64,000 nt of DNA from Spirochaetaceae bacterium bin103 (lineage in GTDB: Bacteria > Spirochaetota > Spirochaetia > SZUA-6 > Bin103): contig MPNH01000014.1 in assembly GCA_002238925.1 (NCBI GenBank), forward strand, positions 20,743 through 84,742, read 5' to 3'. The number at the start of each line of letters is the position of its first letter. Within the stretch, counting starts at the first letter, position 1. The translations under genes were made by a program, and so were the position numbers. A model generated the notes under the pieces. That model saw nothing but the letters and a program-made list of their open reading frames with translations. It was not told the DNA's origin and did no database searches. Shown in pieces: positions 1-8,653 of the stretch.

Positions 1-273
1 CGCCTCCTCGCCCTTTGCCGTGACCATCACGATCGGCACGCCGCGGGTGAGCACGTTGGACTTCAGGATCTGGCATAGCGCCAGCCCGTCCATCCCCGGC
101 AGCATGAGATCGACCAGGATCAGCGCCGGCACGTTGTCATCCACCAGCCGCAGCGCCTCTTCCGCGGAACCGGCGGCGGCGGTGACGAACCCCTCCCGCT
201 CGCAATTGAAGCGGATCAGCTCCATGATGTCGTCGTCATCCTCGACGATCAATACTTGATTGGTTTTCGACAT
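1..273 (-). CDS. Response regulator receiver domain, partial (runs off the window start)
   Basis: The 91 visible residues are the N-terminal receiver (REC) domain of a two-component response regulator. The acidic pocket is the EDDDD run at residues 11-15. The phospho-acceptor is Asp55 in LVDLMLPG, and the conserved Thr/Lys switch lies in VMVTAKG near residues 82-87. The output domain lies outside the window; the LMLPGMDG form is common in PhoB/OmpR-type regulators, but the output class cannot be seen. The start is the ATG at 271-273, 40 bp downstream of the glycosyltransferase stop on the same strand, so it may share a transcript with it. I am confident of the domain and unsure of the target. 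Confidence 0.9.
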   Translation of the reverse strand, partial: MSKTNQVLIVEDDDDIMELIRFNCEREGFVTAAAGSAEEALRLVDDNVPALILVDLMLPGMDGLALCQILKSNVLTRGVPIVMVTAKGEEA

Positions 274-313
274 AGCCTGCCGGTGTCACGCGAGCCGGTC
301 GCCGGGCCGGCTG

Positions 314-1647
314 TCAGGACGCATGTGAATCCGGATTCGATGGCGCCGGCGCATGCGTGGCCGGCAGCCGGGATCCCTTCCAATCCGCGCGTACGCCGAC
401 AATGGCCAGCACCGTGATGTACGCGTAGAACCCCATGAAAAACAGCGTGTATGGAACCACCCGGGCCAGGGCGCGGCGCCGGCGCGGGTGGTGGTGCAGT
501 GCCGCGGCCAGGGCCGCCAGCGTACCGATGCTCAGCAGCGAGGTGAGCGGCCACACTGCCAGCCACGGCACCAGCAGGGCGAACGGCGCCGCCGCCACGC
601 TGAGGATCAGGAACAGCGTCACGTAGCGGTAGCCCCAGGCGGCGGCCGGGTCATTGCTGTAGAAGGCGCCGCCGTTCCAGCGCACGTGCTGGTTGATGAA
701 CGCGCGCCAGTCGGGTTGCGGTTCGGTGGTGACCAGGGTCTCGGCAAGCGTGGCGGCGCGCACCTTCCAGCCGGCGCGGCTGGGGGGGCCCACCCGGGGG
801 GCGGCCTCGGGAACGGGGTGGGGCCGAGGGCGGCGGCAGCGGGGGGGGCGCGCACCTCCCGGCCGGCGCGGCTGCCGCCGCCCACCAGGGCGGCGTCCTC
901 GGTAATGGTGTAGCCGAGCGAACGAAAGCCGCCGATCCCGGCCAAAACTGGCGCCCGCAGGGCCAGGTTGTTGCCGAAGCAGCCGGTCGGCTGGCCCAGC
1001 CCGGCGGTGCCGGTGGAGTACTGGTGCACCAGCGGCTGGTCGAACGCCTGGTAGCGGTCGCTGAAGCGTTCGCGAGCGTGGCCGCCGCCCGCGCCGGGGG
1101 CCTGCACCGCCAACTGGCCGAACACCACGCCGGTCCGGCTGCCGGCGGCGGCGGTGAAGTAGGCGGTGAGCCGCTCCACCCACGCCGGCGGCACCGTGCA
1201 ATCGGCATCGGTGAACAGCAGTAGTTCACCCGCCGCCGCCGCCACGCCCAGGTCCAGGGCCTGCTGCTTGCCGGTGCAACCCTCCGGCGGCTGCCGGTTG
1301 CGCACCACCCGCACCGGGTAGGGGGCGGCGGCGCGGTGGGCTTCCATGATCGCGGCGGTGGCGTCGGTCGACCGGTCGTCGACCAGCACCAGCTCGAAGG
1401 CGTTGGTGGTCTGCACCGCCAGCGAGGCGAGCAGCCGCGGCAGCGCCGGCTCCTCGTTCATGGCCGCCACCACCACGGAAACGGGCGGTGCACCCCGCCG
1501 CGGAGCGGGCTGCCGCCGGCGCCGCGCATCGTCCCGGCGGTCACGCAGGCGCGCGAGCAGCACGCCGACCGCCAGGGCGCCGTGGGTAAGCAGCATGGAG
1601 GCGCACAGCGCGAGCACGGCCCACTGCAGTGCGCCTGCCGCGGTCAT
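314..1647 (-). CDS. Family 2 membrane glycosyltransferase, frameshifted (probable sequence error)
   Basis: This is a GT-A fold processive-type glycosyltransferase. An N-terminal membrane segment (about residues 5-32) is followed by VSVVVAAMNEE, the metal-binding TDADC, ITEDAAL and, in the second frame, the QHVRW motif typical of family 2 enzymes, then three or four C-terminal membrane helices. The start codon ATG overlaps the htpG stop (ATGA, 1644-1647). The N-terminal two thirds are in one frame and the C-terminal third in another; the switch falls in a G-homopolymer-rich stretch at about 782-873. That stretch looks like a G/C-only copy of the adjacent 690-781, so the break is probably artefactual and the native gene intact. 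It likely acts on a lipid- or polysaccharide-linked sugar; the substrate is unknown. Confidence 0.75.
690..873. repeat. Imperfect tandem repeat, second copy G/C-degenerate (echo)
   Basis: Positions 782-873 repeat 690-781 at an offset of 92 bp. The last 20 or so bases of each copy are nearly identical (cacc at 761 and at 853). Farther left, the second copy keeps the same pattern but with A/T positions replaced mostly by G or C. The 92 bp offset is not a multiple of three, so it breaks the glycosyltransferase frame. Confidence 0.65.
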
Positions 1648-3527
1648 GGCAGGGCGCGCTCCAGCGACCGGTTCAGCCGCCCGGCAAAGGCGACCGGATC
1701 GGTGAGCTGTGCGCCCTCGATCAGCAGCGCCTGCTCCAGCAGCAGGTGGCTGGTATCGGCCACCAGGTCGTCCTCGCCCTGTTTCAGCATGGCATCGAGC
1801 TTGGTCACGATCGGGTGGGACGGGTTGACCTCCAGGACCGGCTGGAACTTCTCCGCCTCCTGGCCGAGCGCCCGCAGCACGCCCTGCATCGACACCGTCG
1901 GGTCGTTGGCGTCGGCCACAATGCAGCTCGGCGAGTCGGTCAGCCGGGCGCTCGCCTTCACCTCCTTCACCGCGTCGCCGAGCACGTCGGCAATTCGCTT
2001 CAGGAGCGGATCGAGTTCCTTCTCCTGCGCCTTGCTGTCGGCGGTCTTCAGGTCGTCGGCGGTGTCGCTGCGGTTCACCGACTTCAACTCGTGATCGTCG
2101 AACGTGCCGATGGTGGGAATCACGAAGCCGTCGATCTCGTCGTCCATCAGCAGGACCTCGATCTCCTGCGTACGGTACACCTCCAGCAGCGGCGAATGGC
2201 GCAGGTTGGCGCCGCGCTCGCCGGTGATGTAGTAGATCGCCTTCTGCTCCTCCTGCATTCGCTCCACGTACTCCTTCAGGCTGGTCAGGCCGTCGTGGGC
2301 GGTAGTGCGGAATCGCACCAGTTCCAGCAGCGTGTCGCGATTGGCGAAGTCCTGGTACAGGCCCTCCTTGAGCGGACGCCCGAACTCGGTCACGAACGAG
2401 CCATAGAGGTCGGGGTTGTTGGTGGCCAGGTCGCGGAACTCCGCCAGCAGCTTCTTGACCGAGGCGTTGCGGATGCTGGTCAGCAGGCGGTTCTGCTGCA
2501 GGATCTCCCGGCTCACGTTGAGCGGCAGATCCTCGGAGTCGATCACCCCGCGCACGAAGCGCAGGTAGGTGGGCAGCAGTTCCTTGTTGTCGTCGGTGAT
2601 GAACACCCGCTTCACGTACAGTTTCACGCCGGGCCGGTAGTCGGCGTAGAACAGGTCGGGCGGCGCCGTCTTGGGGATATAGAACAGGGTGGTGTACTCC
2701 TGCGTTCCCTCGGCGCGGGTGTGCACGTAGTGCAGCGGGTCTTCCTGGTCGTGGCCCAGGCCGCGGTAGAACTCGAAGTAGTCGTCGTCGGTCAGCTCCG
2801 ACTTGGGGCGCTGCCAGAGCGCGCTGGCGGCGTTGATCTGCTCGCTGCGCTGCTCGGTCTTGTCGTCCCTGGTCTCGGTGTAGTGCAGGTGGATCGGGTA
2901 GGGGATGTGGTTGGAGTATTTCTTGACCAGATCCTGGATCTGCCACTGCGCGGCGAACTCGGCGCCTTCCTCGTTCAGGTGCAGCGTGACGGTGGTGCCG
3001 GCGCCGGTGCGCTCCGCCGGGGAGATTTCGAACGAGCCGCGCCCGTTGCTCACCCAGCGCTGCGCCTGCTCGTCACCGGCGCGCAGGCTGAGCACCTCGA
3101 CGCGGTCGGCCACCATGAAGCTGGAGTAGAAGCCGACGCCGAACTGGCCGATCAGGTTGCTGTCGCCCGCGGCGCCCTGCTTTGCATCCTTGGCCTTCGC
3201 CTGCATCACGTCCAGGAAGCGCTTGGTGCCGGAGCGCGCGATAGTGCCGAGGTTGTCGCGCAGTTCATCGGCGCTCATGCCGATGCCGCTGTCCGCGACC
3301 GTCAGTGTGCGCGGCTTGCTGTCGGAGTCGAACGAGATGTCGACACGCGGAGTGAACGGCAACCCCTTGAAGTCCTCGTCGGTCAGGGTGAGGTAGCGCA
3401 GCTTGTCCAGCGCGTCGGAGGCGTTGGAAACCAGCTCGCGCAGAAAGATCTCCTTGTGCGAGTACAGCGAGTGGATGATGAGGTCGAGCAGTTGGCTGAC
3501 CTCGGTCTTGAATCGATGCTTTGCCAT
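1644..3527 (-). CDS. htpG: Molecular chaperone HtpG (Hsp90 family)
   Basis: Cytosolic ATP-dependent Hsp90-type chaperone of 627 residues, full length for the family. The GHKL ATPase domain (about 1-215) shows [16 protein letters not shown] with Glu31, Asn35 and Asp38, then DSGIGM with Asp79, and the lid motif [15 protein letters not shown]. The middle domain carries [13 protein letters not shown], and the C-terminal dimerisation domain includes [10 protein letters not shown]. The ATG is preceded by AAAGGA at a suitable distance. The gene lies 59 bp after trpS and overlaps the next gene by ATGA, so a trpS-htpG-glycosyltransferase transcript is likely. Spirochaetes and many other bacteria carry htpG; nothing here is unusual. 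Confidence 0.97.
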
Positions 3528-3586
3528 GTTCCTTTCTCTTGTCCTTGCCCGGGGTGTTTACCGTCCGCCGTCCGCCGGCACCGCGA

Positions 3587-4651
3587 TCAGCCGCGGCCGA
3601 AGCCGAAGCCCATGGCGTCGTGCACCAGTTCCATGGTAGCGCGCGCCTCGCGGCGCATGCGCTCGTTGCCGGCGTGCAGGATCTCGTCCACCGTGGCCGG
3701 GTTTGCCTCCAGGGCGGCACGCTGCTCCCGGATCGGCTCCAGAAAATCGTTGAGCGCGGCCGCGAGCTTGCGTTTTACTTCCACGTCGCCCACGGTGCCG
3801 GTGCGGTAGCGCTCCTTGAGGTCGTCCACCTCGGCGCGATTCGGGTTGAACGCGTCGTGGTAGATGAACACCGGGTTGCCCTCCACGCGGCCGGGAATGT
3901 CGGCGCGGATACGGTTGGGATCGGTGTACATGCCGCGCACCTTGCGCTCCACGGTGGCGGCGTCGTCGCCGAGGTAGATGGTGTTGTCCAGGCTCTTGCT
4001 CATCTTGGCTTGGCCGTCGGTGCCGACCAGGGTGGGCACGTCGCCGATCAGCACGTCCGGGACCGGGAACACCTTGCCGTACAGGCGGTTGAAGCGGCGC
4101 GCCAGCTCGCGGCACACCTCCACCTGCGATTCGTTGTCCTTGCCCACCGGCACCAGGTTGGCGCGCGGCAGCAGGATGTCGGCCGCCTGCAGCACCGGGT
4201 AGCCGAGCAGCCCGAACGGCATCGCCTCCAGGTGGGCGGCCTGCGCCATCTCCTTGAGGCTCGGCACCCGCTCCAGGCGCGCCACCGTGGTCAGCATCGC
4301 CAGCAGCGTGTTCAGTTCGTAGGTTTCCGGTATTGCGCTCTGCACGAATATCACCGAGCGCTCCGGGTCGATGCCGGTGGCCAGGTAGTCGATGACCACG
4401 GCACGGATGTTGGCGTCCAGTTCGCGCACGTGCGCGCGCTCGGGACGGGTGGTGAGGGTGTGTACGTCGGCGATGATGAAGAAGCACTCGTACCGGTCCT
4501 GCAACTCGATACGGTTCTTGACGCTGCCCACGTAGTGGCCGACGTGCAGCGGCCCGGTGGGCCGGTCGCCGGTGAGGATGCGCGGCCGCGTACCGACCTG
4601 GTGGGGCGCCTTCTCCGGCACGGGCGCGGGCGCGGTAACGGTACTGCTCAT
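3587..4651 (-). CDS. trpS: Tryptophanyl-tRNA synthetase
   Basis: Class I aminoacyl-tRNA synthetase that charges tRNA-Trp. The 354 residues include the HIGH-equivalent HVGH at 36-39 within [11 protein letters not shown], the tryptophan-binding region around [12 protein letters not shown], and the KMSKS loop AKMSKSLDN near residue 220. I place the start at the ATG at 4649-4651; an upstream in-frame start at 4726 would add 25 residues that look unrelated to the family. The first 20 residues are Ala/Pro-rich and probably disordered. The 200 bp before the gene separates it from the divergent accessory island; no convincing promoter was found there. Confidence 0.96.
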   Translation of the reverse strand: MSSTVTAPAPVPEKAPHQVGTRPRILTGDRPTGPLHVGHYVGSVKNRIELQDRYECFFIIADVHTLTTRPERAHVRELDANIRAVVIDYLATGIDPERSVIFVQSAIPETYELNTLLAMLTTVARLERVPSLKEMAQAAHLEAMPFGLLGYPVLQAADILLPRANLVPVGKDNESQVEVCRELARRFNRLYGKVFPVPDVLIGDVPTLVGTDGQAKMSKSLDNTIYLGDDAATVERKVRGMYTDPNRIRADIPGRVEGNPVFIYHDAFNPNRAEVDDLKERYRTGTVGDVEVKRKLAAALNDFLEPIREQRAALEANPATVDEILHAGNERMRREARATMELVHDAMGFGFGRG

Positions 4652-4852
4652 GAGCCTGCCAACCTCACTTCGTGACTGCCCGAAGCGCGCAATTCCACCC
4701 ACGGCAGTGCGTTGGAATGCTCTCAATCGGGCTGCCCCGAAAATAACGAACCCCCCATCCCCCGGTCAAACCGCCACAACGTCGGATTCCCCCTGTTGAT
4801 CGAACGGGAACCCACGCGGAGTATGACACGGTCAACGTGGAGGAGGTGTGAA

Positions 4853-5050
4853 ATGGCCAAGGTGAGGCCGATCCTGACCGAAGCGGATTATGCAGCAGCA
4901 CTCGCCCGAGTAGACGAGTTGATGGATGCCGAGGCGGGAATCTCGGAAGGAGACGAACTCGATATCCTGGTCGATCTGGTCGAGGCGTACGAGAGCAAGC
5001 ATGAACCGATGGGGCATCCTGGTTTCTATCACCATGCCCATGGCGTCACA
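4853..5050 (+). pseudogene. Truncated HigA-type antitoxin, N-terminal fragment
   Basis: The reading frame begins with a strong site (ggaggagg at about 4839-4846, ATG 4853) and encodes residues resembling the N-terminus of HigA-family antitoxins: TEADYAAAL, LMDAEAG, EGDELDILVDLVEAYE. In intact relatives an XRE-type helix-turn-helix follows; here the match ends after about residue 60 (HEPMG). The frame then runs without a stop into the methyltransferase sequence. No HigB-like toxin is visible upstream. I read it as a leftover of a toxin-antitoxin locus fused by deletion to the next gene. Whether the long fused product is made is unknown. Confidence 0.6.
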
Positions 5051-5077
5051 ATGAGCCCTCGCCGCTATACTCGGGGC

Positions 5078-5741
5078 GTGGTCGAAACTGCTCTGCTCGG
5101 TACGTTTGTCCCCGAGGCCCTTCGCGATCTGGCGGATCCGTCGCGGGATCTTCCGCGCGTGGCGAAGGACCGGGTGGCGATGGCGGCGATCGACGCGGCG
5201 GTGGTCGAGGTGCCAACGCGGCATCAGTTGCTGCTTGGAGATGCCCGGCTGGCGGACTTGGCGGCTGAGTCGGTCCACTTGGTGGTAACCTCGCCGCCAT
5301 ACTGGCGACATCGAGTACATCCTGATGCAGCGCAAGGGTGGCGGGTACCGGAAGCCGGATCTCTCGGCACGGATCCTCAGTCTGCTCTCGGAGACCTCCT
5401 TCAAGCGGTTTTTTCGGCAGATTTGGTCCGACATCCCGGGCGAGTCGACCCGGGATCACCCCGCTCCCTACCCGCTTTCCCTGGCAGACCGTCTGATCCG
5501 GATGTTCAGCTTCGTGGGGGACACGGTCCTTGATCCGTTCAACGGCACCGCCACGACGCAGGTCGCGGCCGCCGCCTGTGGCCGCAACAGCATCGGCATC
5601 GAGGTCGACCCCGGGTACTACGCGGACGGCCTGGAACGCTTGCACCGCGAGAGCGGCGGCTTGTTGAGCACCGCCGACATCTGCGCGGGGGGCCTGGCCG
5701 GCGCGAATGGCGTGCCGGCAAAAACCCGAGTCGACCCGTGA
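5078..5741 (+). pseudogene. DNA methyltransferase (N4-cytosine/N6-adenine type) with internal deletion
   Basis: The N-terminal part (VPTRHQLLLGDAR, then TSPPYW, the catalytic motif IV of amino-methyltransferases) is followed directly by the C-terminal part (DIEYILMQRK, STRDHPAPYPLSLADRLIRMFSFVGDTVLDPFNGTATT, the SAM-binding FxGxG-like motif I). The two parts are in different frames, joined at about 5303-5313. In intact relatives more than 100 residues separate TSPPYW from DIEYIL. The central target-recognition region is therefore missing and the frame is broken, so the enzyme should be inactive. The start is taken as GTG 5078, six bases after TATACT (5066-5071). The last codon overlaps the start of the next gene (GTGA), as in restriction-modification pairs. 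Confidence 0.75.
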
Positions 5742-6331
5742 TTACCGCCCAACAGGCCGTGGACGATCTGTATCGTATCGCAGTCTTGGAGAAGAGACCC
5801 ACGTCGACGGCGCGGCTCGATACGCTTGCCGAATACTGCGTACAGGAGTTGAACCGGCGTGGCTTGCTCGGCGTTGAGAAGGAAGCGTCCGTTCCCGGAG
5901 CTGGACGGGAAAAGAGATGGGATGTCGCTTGGCGGTACGACGGCAAGTACCGGCTGGGACTTTCTCTCAAGTCATTGCTGAGGAACCTTGGAGGAACCGT
6001 TCCAAACCGAATCGACGACCTCATCGGCGAAGTCGCCAACGCCCAACTCCACTCTCCGGAGATCGTGATCGGCTACGTCATGATCTTCAACGTGCAGGAA
6101 GACGCTTACTCGCCCAAGCACCAGTCCACCTGGGCGAATCTCCTCCGTAGCCGATTGACGTCGTTGTCAGGTCGCCGCGCTCCGTCCTGGACTACCGGCA
6201 CCGTGGAGGACTTCGTCCTGGTCGAAGTCGATTTCGGCTCAGGCTCAGCGATCCGGTCGCTCTCGCAACCGTTCGAGGACTCTGGTCGAGCAGGTGTCGG
6301 TCAGGAATCCAACGCGATCAGCAGAGATTGA
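5738..6331 (+). CDS. Putative type II restriction endonuclease partner
   Basis: This protein of 197 residues starts with GTG overlapping the methyltransferase stop by 4 nt, the usual arrangement of a coupled endonuclease gene. A stretch near residues 65-80 (WDVAWRYDGKYRLGLSLKS) has an Asp followed at a distance by a hydrophobic-Ser-Leu-Lys strand, compatible with a PD-(D/E)XK nuclease core. IDDLIGEVAN and IGYVMIF follow. I do not recognise a named family and no recognition site can be inferred. The function is inferred mainly from position. If active, it would face the host genome without a working partner methyltransferase, so it may be decayed or part of another activity. Confidence 0.5.
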   Translation: MITAQQAVDDLYRIAVLEKRPTSTARLDTLAEYCVQELNRRGLLGVEKEASVPGAGREKRWDVAWRYDGKYRLGLSLKSLLRNLGGTVPNRIDDLIGEVANAQLHSPEIVIGYVMIFNVQEDAYSPKHQSTWANLLRSRLTSLSGRRAPSWTTGTVEDFVLVEVDFGSGSAIRSLSQPFEDSGRAGVGQESNAISRD

Positions 6332-6348
6332 GCCCCGAGCACTCGCCT

Positions 6349-6897
6349 TTACCGGATTGCGGCGCGGTGGCGGAGGGTGGGGAGGAGAGCTTGCAGGTAG
6401 CGGGCCACGGCGCGGTGTTCGGCGAGCAGGCGGGTGGTGGCGCTGTCGATGGCGGTGCGCAGGTGGGGCGGGGCGTCGGCGGGGATCTCGTGGCGGTCAA
6501 GGATGCGTGGGGCGGCGTGGGGGGTGACCAGGATGTCCACCCACAGGTCGCGCCAGTCGAAACGCTCGACGGCCAGCGATGTTTGATCGCAGATGTTGAA
6601 GTAGAGTGCGCGCGGCGCGGCCAGGCCGGGCGCCATCCAGGCGTACAGGTTGTAGGGGCGGTCCTCCCAGAACAGGCCGAAGGTCACGGTGCCGCGCGGC
6701 AGATAGATGCCGCCCAGGTCGTAGGCGCGGTCGCTGACGAAGTGCAGCACGCCGTGGCCGGGGCGCAGCAGCAGCAGGCGGGAGCGGAACCGGTTGCGGC
6801 GCCCGTCCGGGTAGCGCTTCTCCTCAAGGCACCAGCGCGGGTAGCGGCGGGTGCTGCTCGTGAGCAGCCCTGCGCGTCCCGTGCCTCGTCCGGTCAT
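6349..6897 (-). CDS. DUF402 family protein (FomD-like phosphohydrolase fold)
   Basis: The 182-residue protein resembles the DUF402 family, whose studied members hydrolyse nucleoside di- or triphosphates or nucleotidyl conjugates in a metal-dependent way. Visible family features are HFVSDRAYDLGGIYLPRGTVTFG, WEDRPYNLYAW and the stretch ending in WVDILVTP. The ATG (6895-6897) overlaps the stop of the alkyltransferase-like gene (ATGA), so the two are translationally coupled. The N-terminal 30 residues are Arg-rich. The exact substrate is unknown. Confidence 0.7.
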   Translation of the reverse strand: MTGRGTGRAGLLTSSTRRYPRWCLEEKRYPDGRRNRFRSRLLLLRPGHGVLHFVSDRAYDLGGIYLPRGTVTFGLFWEDRPYNLYAWMAPGLAAPRALYFNICDQTSLAVERFDWRDLWVDILVTPHAAPRILDRHEIPADAPPHLRTAIDSATTRLLAEHRAVARYLQALLPTLRHRAAIR

Positions 6898-7280
6898 GGG
6901 CGCCACTGGTAGGCGGTCAGGTCGAGGCGCCCGCCGGGGTCGACGGCCACGCCCTCGGCGAGAAGCAGGGCGCGCTGCCGCGCCAGCCCGTCGCCCGGCA
7001 GCCGGATCGCTCCGCCAGCCCCGATCACGCGGTGCCACGGCAACCCGCTGTCGGCGTAGGCGCGCAGAGCCCAGGCCACCTGTCGCGCCGCGCGCCGGTT
7101 GCCAGCTTGCGCCGCGACTTGGCCGTAGGTGGCCACCCGCCCAGGTGGTATCTCCGCTACCACCGCCGCGATGCGCTGCAGCAGGCCGTTTTTGGGCGAG
7201 CCCGGCGTCCTCGCCGGCGCGGCGCATGGCGCGAAGTGCTCGGCCTCGTCGGGATGTGGTTCGTCAAGCTCCGGTGGCAC
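6894..7280 (-). CDS. Alkyltransferase-like protein (ATL, MGMT fold with Trp in place of active Cys)
   Basis: The C-terminal 100 residues match the DNA-binding domain of O6-alkylguanine-DNA alkyltransferases: IPPGRVATYGQVA, then LPWHRVIGAGG. The alkyl-accepting Cys of PCHRV is Trp (PWHRV), the hallmark of ATL proteins. These bind O6-alkylguanine and pass the lesion to nucleotide excision repair without repairing it themselves. The start is uncertain: I use GTG 7280. The same frame stays open to a TTG at 7571 overlapping the purM stop, but that upstream stretch lacks the G/C third-position bias seen elsewhere and has no recognisable domain. It is coupled by ATGA to the DUF402 gene. Confidence 0.7.
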   Translation of the reverse strand: MPPELDEPHPDEAEHFAPCAAPARTPGSPKNGLLQRIAAVVAEIPPGRVATYGQVAAQAGNRRAARQVAWALRAYADSGLPWHRVIGAGGAIRLPGDGLARQRALLLAEGVAVDPGGRLDLTAYQWRP

Positions 7281-7567
7281 CGCGAGAGTGTCGGCTTCCC
7301 CGCGTGCGTGCGAGCGGCCACCAGGCTCATGAAGCGCGTCCGAGGCGGCGCCGGTCCCACGCCCGGGCCTCGGCGGCGCGGCGCTCGCCCGCAGGCCGTC
7401 GAACCCGCCTCGCGCGGTCTTTCGGCTTCCCGCCAGCCGCGCGGTGCCGCACCCGGCATCCGCACTGAGGCAGCCGTGTTCTCGGAGGAGCGTCACAGAG
7501 CGTCGTCCCAGAAGTGGCACCGGCGCAGGGTGACGGCGTGGCAGCCGACCTCTGGTGGGCGCGGTCG
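7281..7567. other. Stretch without a convincing gene
   Basis: About 290 bp lies between the purM stop and the likely start of the ATL gene. Open frames cross it on both strands, but none has the codon bias of its neighbours or a recognisable domain. No hairpin or promoter stood out. Confidence 0.4.
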
Positions 7568-8614
7568 TCAAACCGTGCGCCAGCGCAGGGCGCCGCGGAA
7601 TGTTACGCGGTCGGGGGCCGCCGCGTCTGCCTCGACGATGCGGCCCACCGGGTAGCAGGCCACGCCGGCGGCGCCGGCGGCAGACCGCACCGCGCCTTCG
7701 CTGCCGGCCGCGACCACGGCGAGCATGCCGGCGCCGACGTTGAACACGCGCAGCATCTCGGCGTCGGGCAGCGATCCGGCGGCGCGCAGCACGGCGAAGA
7801 TCTCCGGCACCGCGATGCGCGACAGGTCGATCTCGGCGGCCGTGCCGGCCGGCAGCACGCGGCTCAGGTTGTCCGCGATGCCGCCGCCGGTGACGTGCGC
7901 GAGGCCGTGCAGGTGCTCACCTGTCAGGCAGGGGCGCAGCGCGGGCAGGTAGCAGCGGTGCGGGACCAGCAGCGCATCGAGCACCGAGCTCTTGCCGAGC
8001 GGGCGCGCGGCGAGCGAAGGATCCTCCTGTAGCAGCCGGCGCACGAGCGAATAGCCGTTGGTGTGGACGCCGTTGGAGGCGAGCGCCAGCACCGTGTCGC
8101 CGGGGGCGATGCGGCTGCCGTCGATCACCGCCTTGCGCTCCACCACGCCCACCACGCTCGCGGCCAGCACGTAGGTGCCCGGCTCCAGCACGCCCGGCTG
8201 TTCGGAGGTCTCGCCGCCGGTCAGGCTGCACTCCTGCGCCCGGCACGCCTCGGCCAGTCCGGCGACCATCGCGGTGACCGCGCCGGGCTGCAGCGATCCG
8301 CAGATGATCGCGTCCTGCACCGCCACCGGCAGCGCGCCCATCACCACGATGTCGTTGACCAGGTGGTTGACCAGGTCGAAGCACAGCGACCGGTAGGCGC
8401 CGTGGGCCACCGCCAGCTTCTGCTTGGAGCCGGGTTCCTCGGTCTTGAACACGATTACCGGGTGCCGGTATTCCGGGAAGGTGGCGTCGATCAGGGTGGC
8501 GAACGGACCGACACCGTTCAGGATGCGCGGATCGCGCGGCTCCAGCAGCCGCGCCATGTCGCGCTTGGCGGCGTCCGCGGCGTCGATATCTACCCCGGCC
8601 GCGGCGTAGCTCAT
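7568..8614 (-). CDS. purM: Phosphoribosylformylglycinamidine cyclo-ligase (AIR synthetase)
   Basis: Purine biosynthesis enzyme that closes the imidazole ring of AIR using ATP. The 348 residues show the PurM signatures: SYAAAGVDIDA at the N-terminus, NHLVNDIVVMGALPV (nucleotide/metal site), SLTGGETSEQPG, SNGVHTNGYSLVRRLL and HVTGGGIADNLSRVLP. Length is normal. It is the nearest upstream gene to the ATL/DUF402 pair on this strand and lies about 40 bp after the NYN-LOTUS gene. The PurO-type IMP cyclohydrolase 1.6 kb upstream acts later in the same pathway. Confidence 0.96.
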   Translation of the reverse strand: MSYAAAGVDIDAADAAKRDMARLLEPRDPRILNGVGPFATLIDATFPEYRHPVIVFKTEEPGSKQKLAVAHGAYRSLCFDLVNHLVNDIVVMGALPVAVQDAIICGSLQPGAVTAMVAGLAEACRAQECSLTGGETSEQPGVLEPGTYVLAASVVGVVERKAVIDGSRIAPGDTVLALASNGVHTNGYSLVRRLLQEDPSLAARPLGKSSVLDALLVPHRCYLPALRPCLTGEHLHGLAHVTGGGIADNLSRVLPAGTAAEIDLSRIAVPEIFAVLRAAGSLPDAEMLRVFNVGAGMLAVVAAGSEGAVRSAAGAAGVACYPVGRIVEADAAAPDRVTFRGALRWRTV

Positions 8615-8653
8615 GCCCGAGCCGGCGAATCCGGCTGACGACCCGCTCAGCGC

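Noticed and set aside
782..850. Poly-G/C tracts as a phase-variation switch in the glycosyltransferase
   Set aside because: The tract lies inside a 92 bp degenerate repeat of neighbouring sequence rather than as a lone homopolymer, so artefact or duplication explains the frame change better.
7281..7571. N-terminal extension of the alkyltransferase-like protein from a TTG overlapping the purM stop
   Set aside because: The extra codons lack the third-position G/C bias of the rest of the window and match no domain.
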